Shown: positions 1 to 9,300 of the stretch, piece after piece
Layout: each line of letters starts with the position of its first letter
How positions within the stretch are numbered: position 1 is the stretch's first letter
DNA from: Citreicoccus inhibens
GTDB lineage: Bacteria; Myxococcota; Myxococcia; Myxococcales; Myxococcaceae
Reading direction: 5' to 3'
Assembly (NCBI RefSeq): GCF_019039035.1
Contig: NZ_JAHNZT010000017.1
Coordinates: 62,001 to 126,000 of the forward strand
Length of the DNA stretch: 64,000 bases
Notes under the pieces: generated by a model
What the model saw: only the letters and a program-made list of their open reading frames with translations
Databases searched by the model: none
What the model was told of the DNA's origin: nothing
Made by a program: the position numbers and the translations under genes

Positions 1-1
1 G

Positions 2-904
2 GCCTTCAAGGTGGAGGACCTCATCAAGAGCGTGCCCAACGTGGACAAGCTCGCGTCACTGAGTGGCGAGCAGGTCGTCAACATCGGCAGTCAGGACATG
101 AATGACGCCGTCTGGTTGAAGCTGGCCGCGCGAGTCAACGCGCTGCTCGCCTCGCCCGACGTGGACGGCGTGGTGGTGACGCACGGCACGGACACCATGG
201 AGGAGACCGCCTACTTCCTCGACCTGGTGGTCAAGAGCGACAAGCCCGTGGTGCTGGTCGGGTCGATGCGTCCGGCCACGGCCATCAGCGCGGACGGGCC
301 CGGCAACATCTACAACGCGGTGGCGGTGGCCGCGGATCCGAACGCGAAGGGGCGCGGCGTGCTGGTGGCCATCAACGATGAAATCCACGCGGCGCGGAAC
401 GTCACGAAGATGAACACCACCAACGTGGAGACGTTCCAGAGTCCGAACCGGGGCGCGGTGGGCGTGGTGCACACGGGCGACATCAACTGGTTCGAGCGCA
501 TGGACAAGAGGCACACCACGCAGTCGGAGTTCAGCGTGGCCGGGCTGGAGAAGCTGCCCCGCGTGGACATCCTCTACGCGCACGCGAACATGAGCCCGGA
601 CCTCATCGAGGCGGCGGTGAAGAATGGCGCCAAGGGGCTCGTCATCGCGGGCGTGGGCGACGGGAACATGACCCAACAGGCCATCGATACGCTGGCGAAG
701 CTGGCGAAGAAAGGGATTGTCGTCGTGCGCAGCAGCCGGGTTCCCACGGGGCTGGTGCTGCGCAACAACGAAATCAACGACGACTCGATGGGCTTCGTCG
801 CCTCGGGGGAGTTCAACCCGCCCAAGGCCCGCGTGCTGCTCCAGCTCGCGCTCACCCAGACGACAGACCCGCACAAGGTCCAGGCCGCGTTCGACAGTTA
901 TTGA
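2..904 (+). CDS. ansB: L-asparaginase, type II-like (5' truncated by window edge)
   Basis: Hydrolyses L-asparagine to aspartate and ammonia. The frame is open from base 2, so the N-terminus, including any signal peptide and the first catalytic threonine loop, lies outside the window. What remains (about 300 residues) follows E. coli AnsB closely: GEQVVNIGSQDMND, then the second catalytic motif THGTDTMEETAYFL, then VGSMRP, SADGPGN(I/L)YNAV, VVRSSRVPTG and the C-terminal GFVASG, ARVLLQLALTQT segments. Length and C-terminus match the family (about 350 residues complete). Whether it is periplasmic cannot be judged without the N-terminus. It converges on the small lipoprotein gene downstream, with a hairpin between them. 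Confidence 0.93.
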   Translation, partial: AFKVEDLIKSVPNVDKLASLSGEQVVNIGSQDMNDAVWLKLAARVNALLASPDVDGVVVTHGTDTMEETAYFLDLVVKSDKPVVLVGSMRPATAISADGPGNIYNAVAVAADPNAKGRGVLVAINDEIHAARNVTKMNTTNVETFQSPNRGAVGVVHTGDINWFERMDKRHTTQSEFSVAGLEKLPRVDILYAHANMSPDLIEAAVKNGAKGLVIAGVGDGNMTQQAIDTLAKLAKKGIVVVRSSRVPTGLVLRNNEINDDSMGFVASGEFNPPKARVLLQLALTQTTDPHKVQAAFDSY

Positions 905-929
905 GCGCGCCGGGGTTCGCCAAAGAAAA

Positions 930-964
930 CCGCCTGCCTCGAAACGGGTTTCCGAGGCAGGCGG
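930..964. terminator. Bidirectional terminator-like hairpin
   Basis: An inverted repeat pairs 930-944 with 949-964, giving a 15-bp stem with one bulged base and a 4-nt loop. It sits between the convergent asparaginase and small lipoprotein genes. There is no long U-tract; the A-rich bases just before the left arm and the AAA/TTT at the loop end are the only non-GC parts. Confidence 0.75.
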
Positions 965-995
965 ACTTCATGACCTCAAGCTGTCGGACGCGGGG

Positions 996-1205
996 TCACT
1001 CCGTCGCCGGCAGACTGCAATAGCCCGGCGCCGGGGTGCTGTACCAGGCGCAGATGTTCTTCGGACAGAACTGCTGGGTGGTGTAGCTGCGGCACCACGA
1101 GTCGGGAGCGCCCTGCGCAGAGACGTCCTTGTTCGGCTGCTCCTCGCTGCCCGCGCCACAGGCGCTCACCAGACCGACCAGACTCACGAGAGCCAACAAT
1201 CGCAT
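996..1205 (-). CDS. Small Cys-rich lipoprotein, hypothetical
   Basis: A 69-residue precursor. Residues 1-15 form a short signal peptide with hydrophobic core LLALVSLVGLV and lipobox VSAC, so it is probably lipidated and membrane anchored. The mature part of about 50 residues holds four further cysteines (WCRSY, FCPKNIC, GYCSL) and aromatic residues, suggesting a small disulfide-stabilised domain. A GGAGG ribosome-binding site lies 7 bases before the ATG. I do not recognise the family. Gene calling is well supported by the signal, lipobox and RBS despite the small size. Confidence 0.8.
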   Translation of the reverse strand: MRLLALVSLVGLVSACGAGSEEQPNKDVSAQGAPDSWCRSYTTQQFCPKNICAWYSTPAPGYCSLPATE

Positions 1206-1253
1206 TGCCTACCTCCGGTTTGGGGGGGTGTGAAGCCTAACTCACCTCCGGTG

Positions 1254-1589
1254 CTAGCTGCGGCCTTTCAGCTTCCACCACACCCAGCGGACCCAGGACG
1301 CGGGACTCGGCTCGACACGCATCAGGACTTCGTCCTCGCGGCCTCGGATGGGCGCGGGCAAAGGTGGCCCGCGTGCGGGCGAGGGCAGTGGCTCGGTGCC
1401 GTGCAGCCCTCGGGCCTGTCGCTCCATCACCTCGGCGAACGAGCGGCGAACTCCGTTGCGCTGCGTCACGGGTGCGGCGCTGTCCACGCGCTCGGTGGCC
1501 CGCACACGGAGGACGCCGTCCGCGCCCTCCGCTCGGGAGATGCCGGAGACCCGGTCGACGGGTCCCCGTGTTCGACGTCCGTGGCTCAT
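1254..1589 (-). CDS. Small basic hypothetical protein
   Basis: A 111-residue arginine-rich protein beginning MSHGRRTRGPVDR and ending in a tryptophan-rich tail (WVRWVWWKLKGRS). The start is chosen because GGAGGT sits about 5 bases before the ATG and the following frame has consistent codon use, whereas the open frame further upstream runs antisense through the amidase gene. No signal peptide or membrane segment is evident. It lies between the amidase gene and the small lipoprotein gene, all on the minus strand. I do not recognise the family and assign no function. Confidence 0.6.
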   Translation of the reverse strand: MSHGRRTRGPVDRVSGISRAEGADGVLRVRATERVDSAAPVTQRNGVRRSFAEVMERQARGLHGTEPLPSPARGPPLPAPIRGREDEVLMRVEPSPASWVRWVWWKLKGRS

Positions 1590-1656
1590 GCGGACCTCCA
1601 GCCCGCGGGAGCGTAACGCCCTCGCGGCGCTCAGGCCACCGAGCCTCGGCGTGGTG

Positions 1657-2436
1657 CTACCCCACCTTCTCCTCGGTGGCGCGGGTGATGCGGTCGAAGT
1701 CGAAGTTGGGCGAGGGGTCGTGCTTCTTACTCGTGATGTCCTTGTGGCCCACGACGTTGTCCACGGGGACGTCGTAGCGCTTGGCCAGATAGGGGACGAG
1801 CTTCTCCAATGCCTTGTACTGGGCCTCGGTGTAGGCGTCCTTGCCATCACCCTCGTTGACGATCTCAATGCCAATCGAGCGGTTGTTCACGTCCCCCGGC
1901 TTGCCCGGCAGCGAGCCCTCTCCCGCGTGCCATGCGCGCTTCTGGTCGCCGACGAGCTGGTAGATGGTGCCGTCCTTGCCAATCACATAGTGGGCGCTGA
2001 CGGGACCGCCGCGCTGCTCCTTGTACCAGACCTTCGCCTTGCCCCAGGGCGTGCTGGACTTGCCCGTGAGCGTCTCCAGGCTGCTCGTGTCAGAGCCATC
2101 CGCCGTGTGGTGCAACACGATGGAGTCGATGTCCTGGCCCGCGGGCCGGTCATTGAAGTTCTTCGAGGGCCGCACGACCATCGGCGGCGTGGGGTTGGTG
2201 GGATCCGTCGACGGCGGCGTCAGCGGCGCCGGGGGTTGGGGCGGCGTCGGAGCGGGGCCTGGGCTCGGAGACGGCGTGGGTTGAGGCTTCTTCGACGGCT
2301 CGAACGTGTCCGTGGGCTTCGGCGTCGGCCCGGGCGTAGGCGAGGGCGCTGCCTTCGCCGTGGGCTTGGGTGATGACGTGAGCCCGAGCGGGCGCAGCAC
2401 GGTGTTGCGAAGGATTCGCGAGAAGGGTCCGACCAT
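1657..2436 (-). CDS. N-acetylmuramoyl-L-alanine amidase (AmpD/PGRP-like) with Pro-rich linker
   Basis: A 259-residue protein. Residues about 20-85 are a proline/threonine/lysine-rich linker, and residues about 90-259 form an Amidase_2 domain that cleaves the bond between MurNAc and L-Ala in peptidoglycan. Visible family features are IVLHHTADGS (first zinc His), AHYVIGKDGTIYQLV, AWHAGEG, NRSIGIEIVN and the C-terminal GHKDITSKKHDP, which supplies the second His, the catalytic-type Lys and the Asp ligand (spacing one residue shorter than E. coli AmpD). No signal peptide is visible, so its compartment is uncertain. The start at 2436 follows only a weak RBS. The frame stays open upstream as an antisense shadow of recQ, so it was trimmed. 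Confidence 0.88.
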   Translation of the reverse strand: MVGPFSRILRNTVLRPLGLTSSPKPTAKAAPSPTPGPTPKPTDTFEPSKKPQPTPSPSPGPAPTPPQPPAPLTPPSTDPTNPTPPMVVRPSKNFNDRPAGQDIDSIVLHHTADGSDTSSLETLTGKSSTPWGKAKVWYKEQRGGPVSAHYVIGKDGTIYQLVGDQKRAWHAGEGSLPGKPGDVNNRSIGIEIVNEGDGKDAYTEAQYKALEKLVPYLAKRYDVPVDNVVGHKDITSKKHDPSPNFDFDRITRATEEKVG

Positions 2437-2543
2437 GGGGAGAGATCCGGGACGGCGTGGGGAGATGAACGATTTATCGGCCCGGGCGCGACCAAGTTGT
2501 GCCGAATTCTGCGAAGACGTTGCGGAGGCAGCCTCGTGACGCG

Positions 2544-4490
2544 TCAGGCCGATGCTTCGCGTGCGAGCGCTTCGCAACAGGCCAGCACTTGCGCGAAGGG
2601 CCACTCCTCCAGTGCGCCAAAGAGCGCGTGGCCTCCCAACTTCGCGCGCGTCAGCGCGGGGCTGCTCAACCCGCACAAGAAGCGCGCGGCCTGTCGCGGG
2701 TGTCCCAGGGCCTCGGGGTGTCGCGCGACGAGCGCGCGGAACGTGGAGGTGTCGAGCTGCTGACGAGGCTCGGGGCGAGCCCGTGGTGCGGGAAGGGACT
2801 GGGCCACGCCCGTGCGACAGAAGGTGCAGTGTCCGCAAGGGCGGGCGCGCTGCTCGCCGAAGTGGGCCACGAGCGCGTTGGTCTGACAGCCCGCATGCGT
2901 GACCAGGCGCAGCACCGCTCGGACGCGTGAGAGCTCCTGGGCTTCGCGCTGCTCGAAGCGGCCCTGAAGCAGCGTGACGAGCGCCTCGGCGTCTTCGTGG
3001 GGACGCAGGCGCGTGTAGCGCTGGCGCGGCTCGGAGACCTGCGTCTCCGCGAGCCCCTGCTCCTGGAAGTAGTCGAGGGCCTTCATCACGCGCTCGCGTG
3101 GCTGGCCCAGCGCCTGGGAGACGGCTTGCATGTCGAAGGTAAACCAGGTGCGCCCCTTCTTCGCGTGGGCGAACAGGTCGCGCACGAAGCGCGCGCGCTC
3201 CCCTTGGAAGCGCCCGGACAGCTCCTCCAGCGACACGAGGGGCCGCACCTTGTAGCCCGCATAGTACGGCGTGCCTTGTCGCAGCACGCCCGCCAGCTCC
3301 AAGTAGGTCAGGGCCGTGCGCAGCACCAAGGGGCGCAGGTCGTGGCGCTGGCCCAGGGCGAACAGGTCCACGTGCGGCTCGGGGCCCGCGCCGAGCAGCT
3401 CGGTGACGAGTCCTCGGAGCGCGACCGGGAGCGGTGTGTCTCCCAGCGCGAAGTTCTCCAAGGTGGGCACGTCGTCCGGGCACGCGAGCAGCTCCACGAT
3501 GGACGGCTGGCCGTCTCGTCCCGCGCGGCCCACTTCCTGGCTGTAGCTCTCCAGGCCCTTGGGCAGATTGTAGTGGTACACGAAGCGAACATCCGCCTTG
3601 TCGATGCCCATGCCGAACGCGATGGTCGCCACGACGATGCCGGAGGCCGAGGCCGTCCAGGCTTCTTGCACCTGCGCGCGCGCCTCGGGCTCCATGCCCG
3701 CGTGATAGGCGCTCGCGGGGAAGCCCTTCGCGCGGAGCATGGCCGCCACGCGCTCGGCCGTCTGCTGAAGCGTCACGTAGATGATGGTGGGCCCGGGCGC
3801 GCGAGCCCGCAGTCGCTCCACCAGCAGCGCGTCTCGCTGCTCGGCGGAGGTGGGGGTGGTCTCCAGCGTGAGGTTGTCCCGGTAGAAGCCAGTGACGATC
3901 GCGTTCTGCTCCGGGATGCCGAAGCCCTGGCAGATGTCGCGGACGACGGAGGGCGTGGCCGTGGCGGTGAGCGCCAGGGTGCGCTCGACCTTCAGTGCAC
4001 GGGCGGCCTGCGCCAGCTTCAGATAGTCCGGACGGAAGTTGTGGCCCCACTCGGAGACGCAGTGGGCTTCGTCCACGGCGAACAGGGAGATGCGCAGCCC
4101 GTGCAGCAGCTCCACGAAGCGCTCGTTGTTGAAGCGCTCGGGGGCCACATAGAGGAGCTTGAGCGCGCCCGTGCGCAGCGCGTCCGTCACCTCCCGCGAG
4201 TCCTCCAAGGACAGAGAGGAGTCGAGGCGCGCGGCGCGGATGCCTCGGCGCTCCAGGGCATCGAGCTGGTCCTTCATCAGCGCGATGAGCGGAGACACCA
4301 CCACGGTGAGTCCCTCGAGGACTTGCGAGGGGAGCTGGTAGCAGAGTGACTTGCCTCCGCCGGTGGGGAACACCGCGAGCGCGGACCCCTGCGGTGGCAA
4401 CAGCCGCGAGAGCACTTCGCGTTGGCCGGGGCGGAAGTCGTCCAGCCCGAATCGCTCGCGCAGCACCACGCTCAGCGTGTCGTCTCGCAT
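2544..4490 (-). CDS. recQ: ATP-dependent DNA helicase, RecQ family
   Basis: A 648-residue superfamily 2 3'-5' helicase for recombination and fork repair. The first RecA domain has DDFRPGQREV, Walker A TGGGKS (residues 43-48) and DEAH (140-143) followed by CVSEWGHNFRPDY. The second has TIIYV, FGMGIDKADVRFV and QEVGRAGRDG. The C-terminal order differs from E. coli RecQ: a winged-helix-like stretch comes first, the four-Cys zinc motif (AGC...PCGHCTFC) sits near residues 555-575, and an unrecognised tail of about 70 residues follows. The ATG at 4490 is preceded by AAGGA; the longer open frame upstream (to 4673) lacks homology. The gene runs divergently from the lipid synthase operon. Confidence 0.93.
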   Translation of the reverse strand: MRDDTLSVVLRERFGLDDFRPGQREVLSRLLPPQGSALAVFPTGGGKSLCYQLPSQVLEGLTVVVSPLIALMKDQLDALERRGIRAARLDSSLSLEDSREVTDALRTGALKLLYVAPERFNNERFVELLHGLRISLFAVDEAHCVSEWGHNFRPDYLKLAQAARALKVERTLALTATATPSVVRDICQGFGIPEQNAIVTGFYRDNLTLETTPTSAEQRDALLVERLRARAPGPTIIYVTLQQTAERVAAMLRAKGFPASAYHAGMEPEARAQVQEAWTASASGIVVATIAFGMGIDKADVRFVYHYNLPKGLESYSQEVGRAGRDGQPSIVELLACPDDVPTLENFALGDTPLPVALRGLVTELLGAGPEPHVDLFALGQRHDLRPLVLRTALTYLELAGVLRQGTPYYAGYKVRPLVSLEELSGRFQGERARFVRDLFAHAKKGRTWFTFDMQAVSQALGQPRERVMKALDYFQEQGLAETQVSEPRQRYTRLRPHEDAEALVTLLQGRFEQREAQELSRVRAVLRLVTHAGCQTNALVAHFGEQRARPCGHCTFCRTGVAQSLPAPRARPEPRQQLDTSTFRALVARHPEALGHPRQAARFLCGLSSPALTRAKLGGHALFGALEEWPFAQVLACCEALAREASA

Positions 4491-4886
4491 CGTCCATCCT
4501 TCGCCGACGGGGCGGCGTTCTCCCACCGAGTCGATGAGGTGCCGCCTCTCTTTCCGGAGGCGCACTCCACCGTCAAGCCCCGTTCTTGATGCAAGCGGCG
4601 TGTTCGAGGTGGAGCCCATCCCTTCGGACCGCGGCGGCGCTGCGATGCGTCTTGCGTCACCGCCTCGCGTCACGTCGCGCGCGGAGGTGGCACGCGGCCT
4701 CTGGTGTGTGGGTGCGCCACCGGCTTCCTCGCACGGTGGCTGCGTGGGTGCGGACCGCGGGCGCGCGGCTCAAGACCTTGGAACAAGACGGGTTGCGCGG
4801 GTGGGTTCGCACAAATGTCAGTCCCCCAGTGCACAACGTGCGCGGTTCGTTCAACCCCGTGCCGTTGTTCATCGAGAAGGCTCAGA
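4491..4886. other. Divergent intergenic region between recQ and the ACP-reductase gene
   Basis: About 400 bases without a convincing gene. It should hold the promoters for recQ and for the lipid synthase operon. An imperfect inverted repeat (ACAACG at 4833-4838 and CGTTGT at 4863-4868, with the flanking GCACGG/CCGTGC partly extending it) lies 20-55 bases before the operon start and could be an operator. I could not identify a clear -35/-10 pair. Confidence 0.4.
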
Positions 4887-6368
4887 ATGTCCGCGATTTC
4901 ATTTCTGTCGGGCGGCGAAGTCCTGGAGCGCGTTCGCCGCTGTGCCGCGTCTGTCACCCGCTATCCCCTCGATATCCTCACCGCGGAGGCCCAACTCGAG
5001 GATGAGCTGGGGATCGACTCGGTGAAGCTCGCCGAGATTGTCGCTGTCGTCTGCCGAGAGTTCGCCATCCCCGCGGAGTCGCTGCCGCGAGGTGGAAAGG
5101 CCCGGACGTTGGGGGCCATGGCGGAGCAGGTTCACGTTCTGCTCGGGGATGCGCGGCCGTCCCGAGTCATCGCTCCCGTCCCCGTGCGCGCCGAGGAGAA
5201 GGCTCCCACGCCTCCGGTCGCGATCGTGGCGGAGTTGGAGCAGCGCGTGCGGGCGGTGTTCGCTCGCGTGACGCGCTATCCCGAGGCGCTGCTCACGATG
5301 GAGGCGGACCTGGAGGACGAGCTGGGGATCGACTCCGTGAAGCAGGCGGAGGTCCTGGCGGTGCTCGTCAAGGAGCTGGGGCTGTCCCAGGCGCCGAAGC
5401 CGTCCCAGCGATTGAGGACGATTGCCGCCATCTGCGAGGCGGCGCGGGTGCAAGGGAAGCCTGCACCGGCTGCGCCTCCCGCCGAGGCACCGGCTGCTCC
5501 GCGTGTGGCTCCTGCCGCGAAGGCGCCTCGCACGCGCGCTCCCTTCGAGGGGAAGGTCGCCCTCGTCACGGGATCCGGCAAGGGCATTGGCAAGGTCATC
5601 GCCACGCGGCTCGCCAGCGCGGGCGCCACGGTCATCGTCAACTCGTTCCACTCGCGAGAAGAAGGGGAGCGCACCACGCAGGAGATCCTCGCCGCGGGCG
5701 GACAGGCGATCCACCTGTGGGGCTCGGTGGCGCAGGAGGAGCACCTGGAGCGGATTTTCTCCGCCATCGCGGAGCGGTTCGGTGGGCTCGACTTCCTGGT
5801 GTGCAATGCGTCCAACGGTCTCATTGGCCCGTTCGATCGAATCACTCCGCGCGATTGGGACAAGGCCTTCCGCACCTGCATCACGGGCACCTACGAGTGC
5901 GCGATGCGCGCGCGGCCCTTGATGGCGCGTCGCGGTGGCGGCTCCATCGTCACGATGTCCACGTCCATGTCGCAGCGGTACATGCATGACCTGGGCTGCC
6001 AGGGCGTGGTGAAGGCGGGAGTCGAATCGCTCACGCGGTATCTGGCGGCGGAGCTGGCGCCCGAGGGCATCCGCACCAACTGCGTGTCCGCGGGGCCCGT
6101 TCACGGCGAACTGCTGGAGATGTTCCCAGCTGCGGCGGACCGGGTGGCGCGGTGGGAAGCCGCCACGCCCGGCGGAGTGCTCTGCAGCGCGGATGACGTG
6201 GCCGACGTGACGGAGCTGTTGCTGGGCGCGAAGACGCAGCGCGTGAATGGCGCCATCTGGGTCGTGGACGCCGGGCTCTCCGGCACCGTCGATGGATTGT
6301 TGCCGAGCACGGACCGCGAGACTTCCAACGGACATGGCCGGCGCGTGCAGCCCACGCTCGATGCCTGA
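4887..6368 (+). CDS. Tandem acyl carrier protein fused to FabL-like enoyl reductase/SDR
   Basis: A 493-residue protein. Two ACP domains (about 10-90 and 115-190) each carry the phosphopantetheine motif ELGIDSVK, with Ser45 and Ser150; the DSVK form resembles ACPs of PUFA-type synthases. A Pro/Ala linker (190-220) leads to a Rossmann SDR domain (222-475) with TGSGKGIG, VCNASNG, VTMSTSMSQRY, SLTRYLAAELAPEGIRTN and a C-terminal VVDAG. The NASNG, RY and ELAPEGI...VSAG segments look like Bacillus FabL (enoyl-ACP reductase III). The lysine is present (Lys376), but the FabL Tyr-x6-Lys tyrosine is Leu369 and the SDR YxxxK position is Gln372. The start at 4887 follows GAGAAGG by 6 bases. It supplies the ACPs that the next protein lacks. 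Confidence 0.88.
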   Translation: MSAISFLSGGEVLERVRRCAASVTRYPLDILTAEAQLEDELGIDSVKLAEIVAVVCREFAIPAESLPRGGKARTLGAMAEQVHVLLGDARPSRVIAPVPVRAEEKAPTPPVAIVAELEQRVRAVFARVTRYPEALLTMEADLEDELGIDSVKQAEVLAVLVKELGLSQAPKPSQRLRTIAAICEAARVQGKPAPAAPPAEAPAAPRVAPAAKAPRTRAPFEGKVALVTGSGKGIGKVIATRLASAGATVIVNSFHSREEGERTTQEILAAGGQAIHLWGSVAQEEHLERIFSAIAERFGGLDFLVCNASNGLIGPFDRITPRDWDKAFRTCITGTYECAMRARPLMARRGGGSIVTMSTSMSQRYMHDLGCQGVVKAGVESLTRYLAAELAPEGIRTNCVSAGPVHGELLEMFPAAADRVARWEAATPGGVLCSADDVADVTELLLGAKTQRVNGAIWVVDAGLSGTVDGLLPSTDRETSNGHGRRVQPTLDA

Positions 6369-6384
6369 CAGGGGACGGACCACC

Positions 6385-9300
6385 ATGGGCTACTTCGCCG
6401 TCCCGTACGACATCCACTTCGATGACACGATGGCCTACGGGAGCCATCACTTCCTCACCAACTTCAAGTTCCAGTGCGCGGGCCGAGAGCACCTGCTCTT
6501 CAGCCCCCACTTCTTCGAGGTCCCCGAGTTCCGGCGCGACTTCGATCAGGTGCTCCTGCTGACCTATGAGGGGTACTCGCGCAACCTCGCTCCCGCGAAC
6601 CTGGGCGACTCGCTCGTGGTGCTGACCACGTTCGAGGAGCTGGGCGAAGTCTCCGTGCGCTTCTGCTTCCGGACGCTGAAGAAGGATGGGACGCCGGTGG
6701 CTTGCGGCTACCAGACCGTCCTGTGCGCGGACCGGGGAACGGGTCACCTGCGCGCCTTCCCCGCCTCCTTCCGCCCGTGCTTCGAGTCGCTGCGCGCGAT
6801 GTTCGAGCCGGAGTCAGAGGACAGCTTCCGTGACCGGGTGCTGCGAGGCGGCGCCTCGACCCATGGCCTCTTCCCGGACTCGCTCCGGGCGCTCGCGCGC
6901 GAGCTGCTGGCGGGCCCCACGCCGCTGGGGAGCGCGCGCATCGTGGAGGAAGCGTCGCCCGTGGCCCCCACGGGCCCCGCGCTCCCCGTCATGTTGCCCG
7001 AGCCTCGACTGGCGCCGGGCTCCTCGGTCTTCCTCTTCGCGGGACAGGGCTCCTTCGACCCCGCGCTCTTCGTGCGACTCAAGGCGCTCCAGCCCGAGCT
7101 GCGCGACGAGCTGGCCTCGGTCGTGGACGTGGCGCGCCTTCACGGGCTCGATGCGGCGCCGTTGCTCGCGGCCGTGGATGCCACGGCGGTTCAAGCGGCG
7201 TTGGAGCGCGCGCCCTTGTTGGATCAGCTCGGCATCTTCCTGTCGGGTGTCCTCGGGGCTCGGTGGCTGTGCCAGCGCGGCGCGACGCCGGACGTGTTCG
7301 TGGGACACAGCTTCGGAGAGATCGCCGCGCTGACGGCGGCAGGCGCGTTGGACCTGCGTGGGGGCGCGGAGGTGGTGTGCCTGCGCATCCGGGCGCTTCA
7401 GTCCGTGGCGGACGACCTGGGCACGCTCGCCGCCGTGGCCCTGGGGAGAGAGGAGACCGAGCGTGCCATCGCGGACAGTGGCGCGCGACGGTTGGAGCTC
7501 GCGGGCTTGAATCATGCTCGGCAGACGGTGGTCTCTGGCGCTCGCGTGGAGTTGGAGCGGCTCCAAGGCCATCTGGCGCGGCGGGGGCAGGGGTTCACGT
7601 TCGTCACCAGTCGCTATCCCTTCCACCACTCGGGGCTCGCGTCCGCGGCGGAGGTGTTCCGCGCCTCGCTGGCTCACGTGACGATGAAGTCTCCCCAGGG
7701 GCTCGTGTACTCGCCCATCGAGCGACGCGCGTATGCCGGTGCGCCGGGGGAGCTGGCCTCCGCGCTCGCCTCTCACCTCGTGCGTCCGTTCGACTTCCTC
7801 GGCGCGGTGGAGACCCTGGCGCGCGCGGGCTGCACGCGCTTCGTGGACTGTGGGACGGACGGTCGGCTGGCGCGCATCGTCCGACGCATTCTTCCGTTGG
7901 ACTCCCAGGTCGAGACGAGCACCCTCGTCAGCGCGCTGCCGGAGCCCATGCCCGCGCAGGCGCCGCGTCATGAATCCGCTGCCCCCATGCGCCCCTCGCG
8001 TGGGCCCGAAGGCAGCGCTGATTCGGAGATCGCGGTGGTGGCCCTGGGTTGCATGCTCCCGGGTGGAGCGAAGGACCCGGAGGCGTATTGGCAGAACATC
8101 CGGCGCGGCATCAGCGGCATCGTGGATCCCGGCGTGAATGAACCGTCGCTGGTGACGGACTTCGTGGGACCTGCGGGCACGCCGGACCGCACCTATACGC
8201 TCCTCACGGGCGCGGTGCGGGATGCGGACCTCGTGGCTCCTGCCGGCATGGCGCCCTCGCGGTTCCAGGGCTACGTGCGGGAGCAGAAGCTGCTGGCCAT
8301 CGCGCTGTCCCAAGCGATGCGCGGTCTGGGTGACGTCACGGCATGGAGCGCAGGGCGCATCCAGTGCTTGCTGGGATCCACGGCGGAAGGCTCCGCGGAC
8401 TACGACGCCGCGCTCAGCCTCGAGGCCGGCGAGGCCCTGCTGCGTGCCCAGGGGGTCCATTCCGCGGAGGTGGACGTCGTGGCTCGCGCGGCGCGCTCGG
8501 TGCTCGGAGTCACGTCTCACTCCTCCGCGTTGGCGCCGCATCCGACGCTCCAGGCGGTGGTGACGGAGGTGGTGGGCTCGGGGGTCTCCACGGTGCTGCT
8601 CGACGCCGCATGCGCTTCGTCCCTCTATGCCATCGCGCTGGGGATGAAGGCGCTCCAAGCCGGCGACGCGCGGCTCGTCCTGGCAGGAGGCGTCTTCTCT
8701 CCGGGTCCTGGCAACAGCTGTCTGTTCTCTCAGTTCAATGGCCTGTCCGCCACGGGGAGTCGTCCCTTCGATGCGCGCGCGGACGGGGTCATCTTCGGAG
8801 AGGGCGCGGGCGTGGTGGGGTTGATGCGGGTGTCGGATGCGCTCGCGTTCGGGCTGCGGATCCACGCCGTCATCCGTGGCGCGGGGCTCTCCAGCGATGG
8901 GCGCAGCAGCTCCGCGAACGTCCCTCGCTCGGAGGGACAGGTGGCCGCGATGAAGGCTTGCTACGCGGCGGCTCAGGTGGACCCGTCCACCATCCAGTAC
9001 ATCGAGGCGCACGGGACGGCCACGCCCGCGGGGGATGCCACGGAGCTGAAGTCGATGGCGCGCATCTTCGGAGGCCAGGGCAAGGGCGTCCAACTGGCCA
9101 GCGTCAAGGCGCTGATTGGCCATGTGGGCTGGGCCGCGGGCGCCGCGTCCGTCATCAAGCTGTGCAAGGCGCTGGAGCATCAGTGCTTCCCGAAGCAGTC
9201 GAACTTCGACCACGCGGGCGCCGAGCTGCGCGCGCTCGGCTCGGACTTCGAGGTGTCCACGCAGGAGCAGCCCTGGCCGGAGAACGGCGTGCATCCGCGC

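Noticed and set aside
717-1616. Plus-strand frame across 717-1616
   Set aside because: It overlaps the asparaginase gene and the terminator and runs antisense through two small genes that have good ribosome-binding sites.
2437-4497. N-terminal extension of the amidase frame over recQ
   Set aside because: The extra 687 codons are a shifted-frame shadow of recQ; the protein from 2436 has the complete amidase domain.
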